Source: Vanilla planifolia
Taxonomy: Eukaryota > Streptophyta > Magnoliopsida > Asparagales > Orchidaceae
DNA: 64,000 bases
Direction of reading: 5' to 3'
Assembly: GCA_023846275.1 (NCBI GenBank)
Contig: CM043870.1
Span: forward strand, 8,689,527 to 8,753,526
The notes under the pieces were generated by a model that worked only from the letters and a program-made list of their open reading frames with translations, had not been told where the DNA came from and did not search any database. Of the stretch, positions 48,151 through 61,102 are shown one piece after another; within the stretch, counting starts at the first letter, position 1, and the number at the start of each line of letters is the position of its first letter. The position numbers and the translations under genes were made by a program.

Positions 48151-49518
48151 TGGTCAATAATGCTTTTATAAATCTTTTGTGTTGTTACCTAATTAAGTTT
48201 TAAAAACTGATTGTTTTTCTTATTAATATAGTCTTATCAAACAATATTGTCAATTAGCAATCAATTTATAGCCTCATAAACTCCCAAATGAGGGGCGTTC
48301 CCCTTAACTTATCTAAAATTTTCTTAAGAAGAGTAATCAACAATAATATTGGTAAATTGAAAGACAACACAAATGTTAGCTCAACTGTTTTTCTAAAAGT
48401 AAGTTGTGTAGTTAACCCAATGCCTTGTCCCCAATTTCACAACAAATATCAAAAAACAATGGACTTTGAATAACCATAAAAGTTAGCATCATCATAGTTT
48501 CCAAACAAATGATGGAAAATAGATACAATAACCCTTAATTCCCAACTCTATAATAACAATAACAAAGATATAGATTTGAACACACAATGACAAATAGGAG
48601 GATGATATGCTCTTAGTTTAGAACAACAGAACTAACTATACTAAAACAAGAGTTTGTCCAACATCATCCAACCTGAAAGGTAGGGGGACATGCCATGAAA
48701 AATGGGTTAGGATAACTCAATGGACTAATGGGATTAGAGATATCCTAGTGGAAAAAGAAAAATTTATTGTCAATAATTACTTGAATGAATGTAACACCTA
48801 AAACTAAGAGCAAGTAATTAAAACATATTTTCAATATTTTGATTTATCAAATACTTAAATTAAACGGAAGAGCGAATATCAAGATTGCTCAAATATATCA
48901 TAAGGATGAAGGAATTTTAGCACCTCAAAAATAATAAAATTGATATTTATAAGATATTGAATTATTTTGATTATTAGAAAATTTTACAAATTTTTAAAAA
49001 CTATAATATTTTTTTCAAAAAAACATACATATCTTAAAAGAAGTACAACAACTCAAAAGAAGGAGTTAAGTTAAGAAACAAGGTATACAAATTTTTATAA
49101 ATATATTAAGAATTTATTTAAAAATTTTAAAAATAAATAAATTTATAAAAATACTAAATAAACTCAAAAAATTATTAGGACATATAGCATAAAAAGATAA
49201 TTTTAATAAAATTTTCTTAGCATAAAAAGAAGATGTGATAATCATGGAATTAAAAGTCGAAAAGTGTTTAGAGAAAACATATAAATAATAATTTTTAATA
49301 TGCTAAGCTTAGAAAATTGCTAAAAAATATTAAATATCATAAAAAAGAATGAAATCTTGCCAATGGATAGATCTTATCAAGATAAATCAAATAAAAGTAA
49401 TTAATGAAATTTTAGAGATCAAATTAAATTAAAATTGAAAGAAATATTAAGAGTTTTAAGGTTTAATTAAAGTGGGATTTTAATAAATCATAAAGTCCTA
49501 ATTTCCTAAACTAACATA
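48151..49518. other. AT-rich spacer left of the chromovirus
   Basis: No supported gene. It is stop-rich and AT-rich, with short A-runs. It ends at the TG that opens the left LTR at about 49519. Confidence 0.4.
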
Positions 49519-50112
49519 TGATGCCATACTTTTCTTGGTGTAAATCAATAACACCTGATAAATTATATCCATAATATAGGTTCAAGTCAATTAGAGCTTA
49601 TATTATGAAAATAAGAACACATGTTATTAAAAATGAGTTAAGGTAATAGAACATTCCACAATTATCTCAAAACATCTTAACAAAAATAACAACACATATT
49701 AAAAAGATGTCATATAATATGAATATAAAACATTTAGTACTATTACAAAATTTTGAAAGTAAGCTATAGACGTCTTCACATATATATGATATCACTTACA
49801 CTTACAAAATATAACAAGTCAATCAAGGGTCTTATCTATTATCATTTAAGAATCTTTAACTTTGTGAGTGTCAGTAAATTGTTCTATAATATAAGTGAAA
49901 ATTGAATATAACATGCTTAGTTGGCAAACTTTAATTAAATGTAGTATAGCAACATAAATAGCAAGTAGCTAAGTAACAAATAAAAGAATACATCATAATC
50001 TATAAAAGGAATATATTAACCTCTTATATTTTCCAAATTTTAGTAACTTATTTTCTTTATCTTATTATATGTTCTAATTTATAACATCTTATAACTTATT
50101 TTTGTACACATG

Positions 50113-50164
<52 letters not shown>

Positions 50165-52042
50165 ATAATCACAAAGTACTATAATAAAACTAGAATTTGT
50201 GTAACAAATATTTTATCATACAAATGCTCACATTATCATGCATTTCGTAATAATAACAAGAGATTTTTAATACTTTTATTTTTTTAAAATTAATTGGTTT
50301 GCCTACTTGATAACTTTGAGAAGTCTCTTATAATATTATTTTTATTTATCCATTATATTTAGTTTTTTTTATAAATTTTATTTTAATTTTTATCAATAAT
50401 TATTTAATTTATATTAAGAAAGTACTTTCTAAAAATTTTACCAATCATGTCATAAAAAACAATAATCTTTTTCATTTATTATAATCACATTATATAGTAC
50501 GCTTGACCTTATCATGTTGTATAATTTTTGTTTTATAAAGGTTGAACCATCACATTACATTGATTATACAAGTTTGATATTCCTATACAAGCATAATAAC
50601 TGATAGTCATTGGGTCATACTAGAGATTTGACAGATGAGCAATACTAATTTTACTCATCAAGTAAATGTACCAATTCAATTTCTATTTTATACTTACATG
50701 ATATATGCCTCATTGATATTTTTGTCTTAACATTATAAGGTACAACATCCAATATCGTAACGAATGACCAAAGCCTAATATTGGTCAAACAATGAGTTAT
50801 ATCGTTGATCTCTATTAAGGAGTTTGAGATCTAATCGTACTAATTTGATCTAGTCCTTATATTAGTGCCATGGCACAAAATTTTTAACTAATCAAGCTAG
50901 ACCTATCCACCTTTTGTACACATACAATTCTTAAAATTTATTCACTATATCATCATCTAATCATAATGATCAAATAACAGTGTCATACAAGTGTAATTCA
51001 TGATACACATAATATGCATTAGTGTATTAGTTTGATATTTGTGTACGACCCATACTATATATGTGAATGTAATCAAACGAGAAATGGAAATGAGAATCTC
51101 TTTATTAAGCAATACATAACTTATCATACTATCTAATTTTTATTTCATATTAGTACGATCACAATCATCCACTTATGCATCATACCAATTTAATCATCAT
51201 ATTGTAATAATGCGATTCCCCAAATCATTATATAAAACTAGTGATCGGTCCAAATGATTCCTTAATCTAGCAATGCATACACCATTGTACAAATATGATC
51301 AATTAATGGCAATAGTACAATTCTTGATAGATTCCCTTTCCATACACGGGCTAAAGGCTTTCTAACTTCAGTTGCAAGAGTCATACTAGTACAATCCATA
51401 TGATCATCTTGTATGAATATTGTAACAAAAACTATAACAACCTCTAATCCTTACAACTTCTTATTGGAACTTATATGTATATTTTCTTGGCATTCAAATC
51501 AGTTAATTCATGCTTCAAGAAGAGAGCTTGGGTAAGAATTTTTACCTTTCCATGCTATTTTGGAAAAATAAAACTACAAATCCCTTTCTTTCTTTAGGCT
51601 TCTCCTTTTTCTATTCAATTTGTTTTTCTCCAAGGACATCACAATTTTCTATCCTTCCTCCTCTTCAACTCTCCTTTCTTACTCTTCTTACTCTTTCTCT
51701 CCCTCTCCCTTTCTTGAATGTAACCACTAAATTTAAGAAAAAGAGGGAGGGTCGTCCTATTATTAAATAAGATAAAATAATTATATTTTATTAAAAATTT
51801 TTTACAGATTCAAAAAAAATTCAATTCACCTATAAAAGTTACAAAATGTATATTAATAAATTCCTCATGGTGATACCTTTGTAATTGTATTCTCTAATAT
51901 AAAATTTGACCACAAGCATTTTGACATACGTTTTGAGGTACTAATTCATTATATTTTTTAATTCTATATTTATAATAATTATGTTTGATATATAAAACAT
52001 ATTTTGAGATGATATGAGAGTTTAATTTGGTCGGCTATCACA
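49519..52042 (-). repeat. Left (3') LTR of the chromovirus
   Basis: About 2.5 kb, aligned with the right LTR over its whole length except for an 0.83-kb block found only in the right copy (about 55966-56800). It ends GGCTATCACA at 52042 beside the purine tract complement TTCTCTCC. It contains a TA microsatellite at 50118-50162 at the same place as in the right LTR. Confidence 0.75.
50118..50162. repeat. (TA)n microsatellite in the left chromovirus LTR
   Basis: 45 bases of pure TA. The right LTR has a longer TA run at the homologous place (56866-56921), so the repeat was present before or at insertion and changed length independently in each LTR. Confidence 0.97.
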
Positions 52043-53770
52043 TTCTCTCCATCATATAAAAATTTTGTCCCAAAATTTAAAATAATTCTTAGTATTGCTA
52101 CATTGCATTTTCTTTTGCCTCTCAAGTAGCTTTTATTTTAGTTCAATTCCTTAAAAGTATGTTTACCATGTGAATGATTTTATTCCTTAACCTCTTCTCT
52201 TACTTTACTAGGATTCTAACTAATTAGTACTAAAAAGACATGTCAGGTTGAATCTCTCTTTCCTCTAAGCCATACTATAAAATATGAGATGGTTTAGGTG
52301 CATAACGTCTTAATAAGATGAGGAAAAATGCTAATATAAGTATGAAAACTATTATTTTATACAAATTCTATTAAAGGTAAGTGATATTCTCAATCACCAC
52401 CATAGTTTCACACATAGAGTTGTATTAAATCCTTTAATGTTTTAATTATCCCCACAATTGATCAATCAGTATGAGTGTTGAAAGCTATAGTAAAGTTTAG
52501 TTGAGTCACAAAAGATTTATGTACTTTTGTATAAAATTGAGAGGTAAATTTGGGATTAATTTTAGATATGACTACTTTTGAAATACTGTGAAATCTTGTA
52601 ATCTACTACACGAATGACTAAGTTCTGTTTCTACGAAATAAGTAGTCTTGATATCAAGGAAGTGTGCACACTTTATCTATGCATAAAAAATTATTTAGGT
52701 GGAAGCATGCTTTGTAGGAGTCTTGGGTAATTCAACAATGAATTCTATAGTTATACATTCTTGCTTCTATTTAAAAATAGGAAAGTGTTACAATAAATCA
52801 TAAGACTTATGTTTTTCTCCTTTGACCTACTCATGCACTAAACATTTATGTACTCATTATGTCATGTCTCATTTCATCCTAAGCCACCAATAATGTTGTA
52901 TTCAATTCTTGATACTTTTTATTATTCCCTAGATGAAGAAAGTATTGGAATTATGAGCCTTGGATAATAATAATCGCCTTAGATATACATAACCTCCCCT
53001 AAAATCTCAACATATCATACTCATCAAGAGTAAAGTCAAGCTCACATCCATCCTTAACCCTTTGAATTAGACATTGATATTCCTCATCTTACTATTGGTC
53101 TTTCTTCATAGAAATCAACCAATTAGCCTCCATTGAAATTTGGTGCAACCATCTAACACTTCAATGCACAGATCCTTCCAATTACAATCTATCGATCTTA
53201 ATAAACTCTTGTTTATGTATTTATCACTCACTCAAGGAACACAAAGTTGCCTTTTTTACTTAAAGTATCAACATTCGTATTAGTATTATTTGTGTGGTAA
53301 TTTATCATTAAATTATAGTATTTGATAAATTCTAACCATCTTCTTGGCTTGAAATTCAATTCCTTTTAAGTTAAAAGGGTAATTAAAATTTTGGTGATTA
53401 ATAAACATTTTACATTTCATCTTATAAAGATAATGCCTCTAAATTTTTAAAGAAAATGTTATAATAGTTAGTTCTAAATTATTAATAAGGAAACTTCTTT
53501 CATGGGGCTTTAGTTGTTTGGAGGAATAGGTAACTACTCTACTATTCTATATAAAAACACATCATAATCTTTGAAGTGACATACCACCATAAACTTGATA
53601 TCCATCAAGCCCCTCTAGCACCAAAACTAAAGCTAAGGTTAGTTGCTCATTCAATGTCACAAAATTGATTTCGTATTCTCATTCTCATTCAAATTGTGCT
53701 ATTTTTTATGTCACACTAGTAAGTGGAAGGCAATCTAAGAAACTCCTTACCCAAAGTTTTGATAACTAGT
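52043..53770 (-). pseudogene. Chromovirus pol remnant: RNase H, integrase, chromo tail
   Basis: From right to left on the minus strand: near 53760-53480, FVTLNEQLTLALVLVL, GYQVYGG and VVTYSSKQLKPHERSF, the connection and start of RNase H; near 53450-53250, LKIXRHYLYKMKCKMF (X is a stop) and INHQNF, the end of RNase H; near 52760-52560, EFIVELPKTPTKHAS and CAHFLDIKTTYFVE, the integrase core that joins cDNA to host DNA; near 52320-52060, LALEEREIQPD-like sequence, KRLRNKIIHMVNILLRN and IKATWEAKENAM, the chromovirus C-terminal module. The frame changes often and stops are common. RT itself should lie at about 53.8-54.5 kb, but no YVDD-type motif could be found there. Confidence 0.68.
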
Positions 53771-55460
53771 TAAACAAAGGAAATGCTAAATCACTGAGTC
53801 CAAAATAGGTTTAAGGCTAATCCACAATTATAGAGATTTTATAAGGATCCATAGATGTGCCCCTTAAAATACAACTTGAAATATCTAGAACTAATTCTTC
53901 CTCATCCTTTCCTCAATCTCAAGCTCATTACCACCTTTCATATTCTCATTTCATCACTTAATTAATTCCTCTAAAGTAATTGTTATAGGATTGAGTTTTT
54001 AACAACACAAGAACTAGAAATTTTCAATTATCTCAAACTTATGCTTCATATAATCTCAATTAGATGAAAGCATTATGAGACCCAAGAAAGATTTTTCTAA
54101 GTACTAAAACTACTTCATCCTAGATAATTCTTCAAATTTTAATTTTAATTTCACTTTCCTTTCCATATTCCTTAGAGACTTGCTTTAATCTCCTAATCTA
54201 TATGAATACAATACTTAACTAGATAATTTTCATTATTGAATAAGCTCCTAAGTTACTTAGGAGTTTTCTTCCTTAAGTATAACCAAAACTTTTAAGACTT
54301 TATTTATCTACCCTCTTGCTTTTCCATTGAAATTACATTTCTTAGCTTCATAAATCTTTTATGTACTCCTCTTAACATATTTTCCCCCTCTAATTCTTTA
54401 TTCATCACCTTTCTTTATATTACTATAACAATTCATAGAAATGTTCTTTGTCCCAACAATGATAATAATCATTAAGGGTCATCACTTCTAATTACTAAAT
54501 GAATCTTTCTTAAGTAATAATATTGCCATAGTGGTTTGTAGTCCTTTATATCACTAAAATCTCAAGTCAATCTCTATATATGATATTCTATAAAAAATTT
54601 GCTAATATTAATTCTACTTCTAGCATCTCCATTGTCAATTCTATTTTTCTGATAAAGATGCTAGCCAAATCTTTTACATGGATTCACAAAATCACTTATC
54701 ACTTACATAATCTATAAATAAGTAATTTTGCTTTTTAAAGCCATTATAGTTGACAAAAAATCCTCTCTGTCATACTTTAGGTGTTATTTATATGATGTTT
54801 AAACAATTTCTATTTCACTATCAATAGAATTAATGGCTCTTCTTATTTTTAATATAACAATTATACCCAAATAATATTAAAATATTTGAATCAAACTACT
54901 AATACAATTGTAAAAAAGACAACATATCATCTATGCACACATAAAGTATTTGTATGTTTAAATCTTATATATTTAGTACCACACTTACAATACTTGGTAT
55001 AATAAGGAAAGATGTAGGAATAATCTTAGTGGTTATAGGTTAATCTATATTGGCATGTTTTTGAGCAAAAATAGATAAAAACACCTTTACTAAGCATAAG
55101 TAAATAGAAAGGGCCCCAACTTATATACCCATTCAAGGGCAATCTACAACCACATGGCCAAATCTCTACAACTTGTTCTAGTTTAAGGAATTTGAACATA
55201 TTAAGTCTTTTCATGTCTCAAACCGAATTATGCTTCTTTCAAGGGAACTACTCTTATCTTCTTGCATTTTATCTTTTCTCTTTGCAACTATGATCTATAA
55301 TTTCATCTCTTACTCTTTTCTTTTTTTCCCTTTATTCCTAAATCATTTAATTCCAAAGCTTAGATTTTTAGTATTAAGATAACATCAACCACTTATATTT
55401 ATGTGTATGTTATTATAGTGTTATCATTCAAAAGTACATCATTAGAGTTTCCAACATTAT
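53771..55460. other. Unresolved internal part of the chromovirus
   Basis: This lies between the RNase H remnant and the primer site, where gag, protease and RT would be. I find no convincing motif. A minus-strand frame of 62 codons at 55026-55214 has no recognisable domain. Confidence 0.35.
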
Positions 55461-55472
55461 GCTCTAATACCA
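55461..55472 (-). promoter_or_regulatory. Primer binding site of the chromovirus
   Basis: GCTCTAATACCA differs at one base from the complement of the initiator-Met tRNA primer site. It lies eight bases from the likely LTR start at 55481, so the LTR edge may be a few bases further left. Confidence 0.7.
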
Positions 55473-56139
55473 TCTTATCATGTCTCATCTTACAAAAATC
55501 ATCATAATCCAATAAATTACATCCATAATACAAGTATAATAAGTTAATTAGAGCTTACAATATGAAAATGAGGATACAAGCTACTAAACACAAGCAATGG
55601 TGATGTAAAAATCTATAATAATATTAAAATATCTCAACAAAAAGAGTACACATAATAAAAAGCTATCATATAATATGAAAATCTAAAAAATAGTGTTGAT
55701 ACAAAACTTTGAAAATAAGATAAAATTTTTTCACATACATAAAATATCACTTACTCTCACAAAATATAATAAGTTTCCATCCAAGGTCTCATATTATCAT
55801 CTAAGAATCCTCACCTTTGTGAGTTTTAGCATCTTAGCCTATAATATACAAAGTATACAAACCTCTAACTATGTTTAATAAAGTAACATATAGAGCAACT
55901 AAAGTAGCTAAGTCATTGAATTGCATAATAAATAAAAAATGCATGAAAATCTATACAAAGAGTATAGTAATGATGTATATATGGTTATATACATATATGT
56001 AGCTCATCATAAGCATATAATAAATTTGTCTTACATTTGTTTTGCAGTCTTTTCTTTTTTCAATCAATTTTATTTTTCATTCCTATTCTTTTTTGTAGAA
56101 ATTTATTCTTTTTATAGGTTTAGACTCTTTTAGAACTCT

Positions 56140-56780
56140 TACTCTATTATTTAGTATCTCATATCATATCTCATTATCACAATTCTTAGCTTCTAACATG
56201 TCATAGCCCTGTCTTTGAGTATCATGACTCTAAAAAATAAACTATTTCATCTCATCATCATTATTGTAATTCCTTAAAAGAATGAGGCACTTGCATGTGT
56301 AAAAGCCCCATCTCTAAATACATAAGATATCATTATGTAGTTATTGGCCCCTATAGCAAACATTTGATGATAATAAGGAAATGAGACCACTAACTTGTTC
56401 GAGCCTCATTTTCTAGTATCCATGATACTCAAAAATGAAGTATCTCATCAACATTAAGTCTTTTCCCATAATGCTAACATCCTATGTTGATCAGTAACAA
56501 AGCACTTAAAATACTGAAGTCTCATCTCTAAGTATCTATGACACTAATAAGTGAAATATCTCATCTTAACAAAGTATTATACCTTAATTCTAATATCATA
56601 TGCTAATAAGGAACATAGAATTCAAAATATAAGAGCTTCATTTCTAAGTTACCATAACACTTAGGAAAGTATCTTATTATCACTAAGTTGAAACCTATGA
56701 CACATGTGCTCACCTTTAAGTAACATGACATAAGGAGTATGTATATCACATACATTACATGTATCAGGTCACTATTAGAA
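56140..56780. repeat. Degenerate tandem array with a ~116-bp unit inside the LTR
   Basis: Five to six diverged copies of one unit. Copy starts with a shared CATCTCTAAGTATC-like core lie near 56208, 56307, 56404, 56520 and 56636. The last two intervals are both 116 bases and the earlier ones about 97-99. Each copy also shares a GAAGTATCTCATC-like segment some 35 bases later. The left LTR of the same element lacks the array. Confidence 0.75.
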
Positions 56781-56862
56781 AAAGTCATACTATATCTTAA
56801 ATTATACTAGTCCCTTATCTTTTCTTTCTTTTTCTTTCATTTTATTTATCTTATTATATGTA

Positions 56863-56865
<3 letters not shown>

Positions 56866-56921
<56 letters not shown>
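56866..56921. repeat. (TA)n microsatellite in the right chromovirus LTR
   Basis: About 56 bases of TA followed by ACACACC, at the position homologous to the TA run at 50118-50162 in the left LTR. Confidence 0.97.
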
Positions 56922-56926
<5 letters not shown>

Positions 56927-57779
56927 CAATCATCACAAAGTTATATAATAAAAATAGAATATATATAAGAATTTCTGTGTAATATAAATAATCATATCAT
57001 CATGTATTTTATAGTAATTATAAGTTATTTTTAACAACTTACTTAAATCATAATTAATTCTTTTGTCTATCTAATATTTTGAGAAGCATCTGTAATCACT
57101 TTTTCTTATCATTTATTAATTGTGCTAATTTTCTACAAATTAATATTAATTTTATCAATAATAAATTAATTTTTATTAAGCATGTACTTTATAAAAAAAT
57201 CTATCAATCATGCCATAACAAATTACTCTCTTTTTTATGTCCTATCATCACATGGTATAATACGATCAATCCTATAATAGTACATGGTTGATGTTCTTAT
57301 CATACAAGAATGATACTCAACAGCTACTTGGTCAAATGAGAAATAGTATAGATGATTATATTAAGCCTACTCATCAAATAAATGTATCAGTTTGATTCTT
57401 ATTTTTTACTTACATGATTAATGAATCATTAATATTTCTATCTTAAAATCATAAGGTATGTTATCTTATATTGTATTATATACTTATGCTTGATAAAGGT
57501 CAAAAAATAAATCATACAATTGATATATATTAAGTAGTTTGTGAACTATTTGAACTAGTCTATAATAATATTCATACGAGTATAATGACATGAAATTTTT
57601 AGCAACTATTTATACTAGTCCAATTCACCTTTTATACTTATACAATTTATAATATAAATACATAAGACCATAACCTTGATCAAAAAAATCTAATAATAAC
57701 TTCATACAAGTATTATTCATGAACAACATGCTATGTATCATTGTATCTATTCAAAATATACATCATACTAATAAAATCC

Positions 57780-57782
<3 letters not shown>

Positions 57783-57870
<88 letters not shown>

Positions 57871-57918
57871 GTATATGTATATGTATATATATACATGTAT
57901 ACACAAACACACACACAC
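57783..57918. repeat. (AT)n, (GTAT)n and (CA)n compound microsatellite
   Basis: 76 bases of pure AT, then GTAT/GTATAT repeats, then an AC run ending at 57918. The left LTR has only a short ATACTATATATGTG at the matching place, so the expansion happened after insertion. Open frames across it are artefacts. Confidence 0.96.
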
Positions 57919-58462
57919 GATGAGATGAGCAATCTAATAGAAAAATCTCTTGATTAAATAATATATAGCTTATCATAAAAACTAAATTTTATTCCTTATT
58001 AGTACATCATAAACACTACTTATGCATCTTACTGGTATGACCTTCTTGTTGTACTAATATGATAATCTCAAATTATTAAATCAGATAAGTGATTGGTCAA
58101 GAAGATTCCTCAATCCAATAGTAAATCATCATACTAGTATGACCAACTAATCATATGATATGATTCTTAATTGATTTCCTTTCACACTTAAGCTGAAAAG
58201 CTTTCTAGTGCAAGTTGTTAGAGATGTATTAGTATGATCTAAATGGAATTTGAAAATTACACACTACATATTGATAGATTCCTAATGAAATGTCCTTCAC
58301 AAAAGTATGCTCCAATATAAACTCTAGTCAATAACATTTTACACTCTTTTTAAGACACTCAAAACTCATTATGTTTTCAAATTTTAGATTTATAGCTCTC
58401 ATATTTGATACATAGAACATGTTTTGAGTGGTTATAAGAATTTAATTTAATAGGTTGCCATA

Positions 58463-60290
58463 CTTATGGTGGTGAAAACCAATGGTTAGTGTCATGAATG
58501 GATAAGAAACCATTGGATTCAAAAGGGTAAGAAGATGAGTAGGCATCCTTATAAAGAGAAATGGCCATTAAAGAATCATCAAGATTCATGAGAGTGAAAA
58601 AGTATTAGATAGATATAAAAATAAGAAAGTCCATAACTTGGAAAATAAAAGTAGAAGAATTTGAGTGATTTTGCTTCAATCACAAGCATTGGAGAGAAGA
58701 GAAGAAAGAGAGTAAAATGATGTCAGCATTTTATTGGACATGCAATTTGTTATTTATGACTTAGCTTATTGTAATTGTATGTTTAACTAAATGGTTTATT
58801 CACAACATGCTATATATAAAATGTAATTTGTGATAATGGTGACACAAAGAAAAATAAATGGAAAATATTATAAAAAGGGAAAAGGAAAGATTAAAAAAGA
58901 TTAAATCAAGGGTTAGTAAAGGGATAGTAAGATTCAAAGTATGAAAAAAGTATAATTTTTCATCATCATTTTGAAATAATAGTTTTGTATATGGGTCAAT
59001 GAGGCCACTCATCAGTTATTTACACATAATGACATGCGTCAAAAATAGGATAAATATATTATGAAAAGGCCTTGGCCTAAGAAAATTCATAAATGAGAAA
59101 AAATATAAAAGAATTAAAAGTTTATATACGAAATTGGTATTATTTTTTCCCATTCACATGCCATTTTCTTTATATGCTTGTACTTAATCAAGCATGCGAC
59201 ATGACCAAAAGTTGATTGTTTTACAAATATACACATGTTTTGCCACTAAGCCACTAATGGTTGGCTTAGCTTATTTTTTTCCTAATACTTTTTAGTCAAG
59301 ATGAGGTTTAGCATGGGATTATTAAGGAGCTATGAATGTTAGCACAATGTTTATTTAACATATAAGTTGCTTTTTTATCATCAATTGTGTAGCTACTATA
59401 TCAGCATGTTATTTTTTCAATAGATAGTCATGTACCTTTAAGTCTAATTAATTATGTTTGTCAAAAAATTATGTTTTGTTCTCTCAAAGAAAAAACTTAA
59501 CTTTTACTTTTTTTGTAATGAAAAAATATTTTTTAATTTTGTGATGAGATTTTAATTATTTTTTAATGTTAGGTATACATTATTTTTTGAAAATAAAGTT
59601 TCTACAAAAATTAATAAATTATTTTTTCTAAACTAAAGGTAAAAGAAAAAGAATGAGACAACATAGCGCCAAACTTAGAAACGGCTCAGTTTGGTTCACC
59701 ACAAAATTGCTATTTGAATAATTGAAGTCCTAAGGTAGAGAATCGTTTGGCATGGGAAACTTAGAGTGTCAAAGTTTTAAAGAATGGGATTTAAGGAGAA
59801 AAACAAGGTTGGAATGTCTAAAAAGAGATTTTAGACATGTTTGCAACCTAAGATGTCAAATTTAGAAAGAAGGAGTATAGGATGCAAAGCTAGTTTAGAA
59901 AAGTCTAAGAAGACGTTCCAGATCTGCCTACAACCTTGGATGCAAAATCTAAAAATAGTTGGACAACTAAGGTGGTGAGCATGGGTAGACCTTCTATAAG
60001 GGAAAACATACATGTTGCAGTCCAATTTGATGTTGTTTGATGCTTGTGTAAAATGTATTAGGCATTACAATAAAACTATATTGATTGTAGAAGTTTGCAA
60101 GACCCACAACACTAAAAATGGCTTGATCTTACATTACATTTTACAGTGCAATCTACATAAGAAAAGGTCCTTAAACTAGAACTAGGAATATCATCAGTAC
60201 GATATTGTGTGTAGGAATATCTTAATTAACTTGGAAAGGATCATATAGTTGATAATAAAAAAATGTAATGTTTGATCTAGGGAGTCAAAA
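58463..60290. other. AT-rich flank right of the chromovirus, no recognised gene
   Basis: No retroelement domain or intact frame. A minus-strand frame of 64 codons at 59831-60025 lies in a somewhat less AT-rich patch (59.69-60.05 kb) but has no motif that I recognise. Confidence 0.4.
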
Positions 60291-60770
60291 GAAAATATGG
60301 TTAACAAAGAACATCATATATTATGAGCATGGACATCATAGAGTATGATAAAATAAAAATACATAAATGAGTAAAGTAAAGTGGCTCATATAGTTTGATT
60401 AGGAAATCGTATAAGTATGATACATTATTAGACCATATAATAGCACAACAAGTCAGGCAATGCTAATAAGGTAAGTGAGAGTATATAAATCATATAAGTA
60501 TAAAAAAAAATCATACAATATGATACATTGTAAGCGATATTGAAGGCTGAAGAAATGATTATACAATACAAAGTCAAAGATCATATAATACTATAAATTA
60601 TAAACTAACAAAACTAAAAAAATGGAGAATCATACAATATGATAACAAGTGTCATACCGTTTGATCATTAAAAAAAGAATGAATAGAAGAGAGAGAATAA
60701 TGATCATATAATATGATTACCAAAGAAAGAGGAAAAAGAAAAAGAGAAGTAATGCATATTTAAAAAGAAT
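60291..60770. repeat. Cluster of palindromic ATCATA...TATGAT motifs
   Basis: ATCATACAATATGAT occurs exactly at 60510-60524 and 60629-60643, ATCATATAATATGAT occurs at 60703-60717, and many one- to three-mismatch versions lie between. They are near-perfect palindromes. No coding content is present. Confidence 0.6.
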
Positions 60771-60988
60771 GTTAAGGAATTATTAATAAAGAAAGTGTAC
60801 CTTTTTATGATTACCTATCTTTTTCATTCTTAAGTGTTATTTGTAAAATGAGTATTTGATAATAATATTTTTAATTTTTTTGGGATAAAATATCATTATT
60901 TGGATACACCTTGAAAACATGTCATACAAACAAATCTTAAATTTTGTTTTGAATATGTTTTTGGGTAGAATTCTTCACAAGGAATACA

Positions 60989-60991
<3 letters not shown>

Positions 60992-61037
<46 letters not shown>

Positions 61038-61102
61038 AAATAAATTATTATTTCTTTCCACTATTATCAAATATTCATATATATATATATATATATATAT
61101 AT
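60992..61102. repeat. Two (AT)n microsatellites close together
   Basis: Pure AT at about 60992-61035 and 61077-61102, separated by about 40 bases of non-repeat DNA. A 92-codon open frame across them is a repeat artefact. Confidence 0.97.

Larger units (their letters stand above)
49519..58462 (-). mobile_element. Decayed chromovirus-type Ty3/gypsy retrotransposon
   Basis: About 8.9 kb, with two homologous long LTRs at 49519-52042 and 55481-58462. On the minus strand the right LTR is followed by a primer site at 55461-55472, then pol remnants from about 53.8 to 52.06 kb in the order RT/RNase H connection, RNase H, integrase, chromovirus tail. The left LTR opens on the minus strand as TGTGATAGCC, after a purine-rich GGAGAGAA tract. 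This LTR start and the FWDKIF-like pol tail resemble the Tekay/Del group. The internal region is about 3.4 kb. Gag and the front of pol are not recognisable. No matching target duplication was found (ACATA on the left, CTTAT on the right). Confidence 0.8.
55481..58462 (-). repeat. Right (5') LTR of the chromovirus
   Basis: About 3.0 kb, homologous to the left LTR. It is longer because of a block at about 55966-56800, which holds a degenerate tandem array, and an AT expansion near 57783-57858. The outer end GTTGCCATA at 58462 corresponds to GCTATCACA of the left LTR. Confidence 0.72.

Noticed and set aside
56140..56780. Tandem array as a CRISPR-like repeat
   Set aside because: The units are about 100-116 bases, diverged, AT-rich and without spacer structure, and lie in a plant LTR.
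57719..57976. Open frames rich in Ile-Tyr at 50.1, 57.7-58.0 and 60.9-61.2 kb, and Cys-Val at 46.6 kb
   Set aside because: They are translations of AT and TG microsatellites, not genes.
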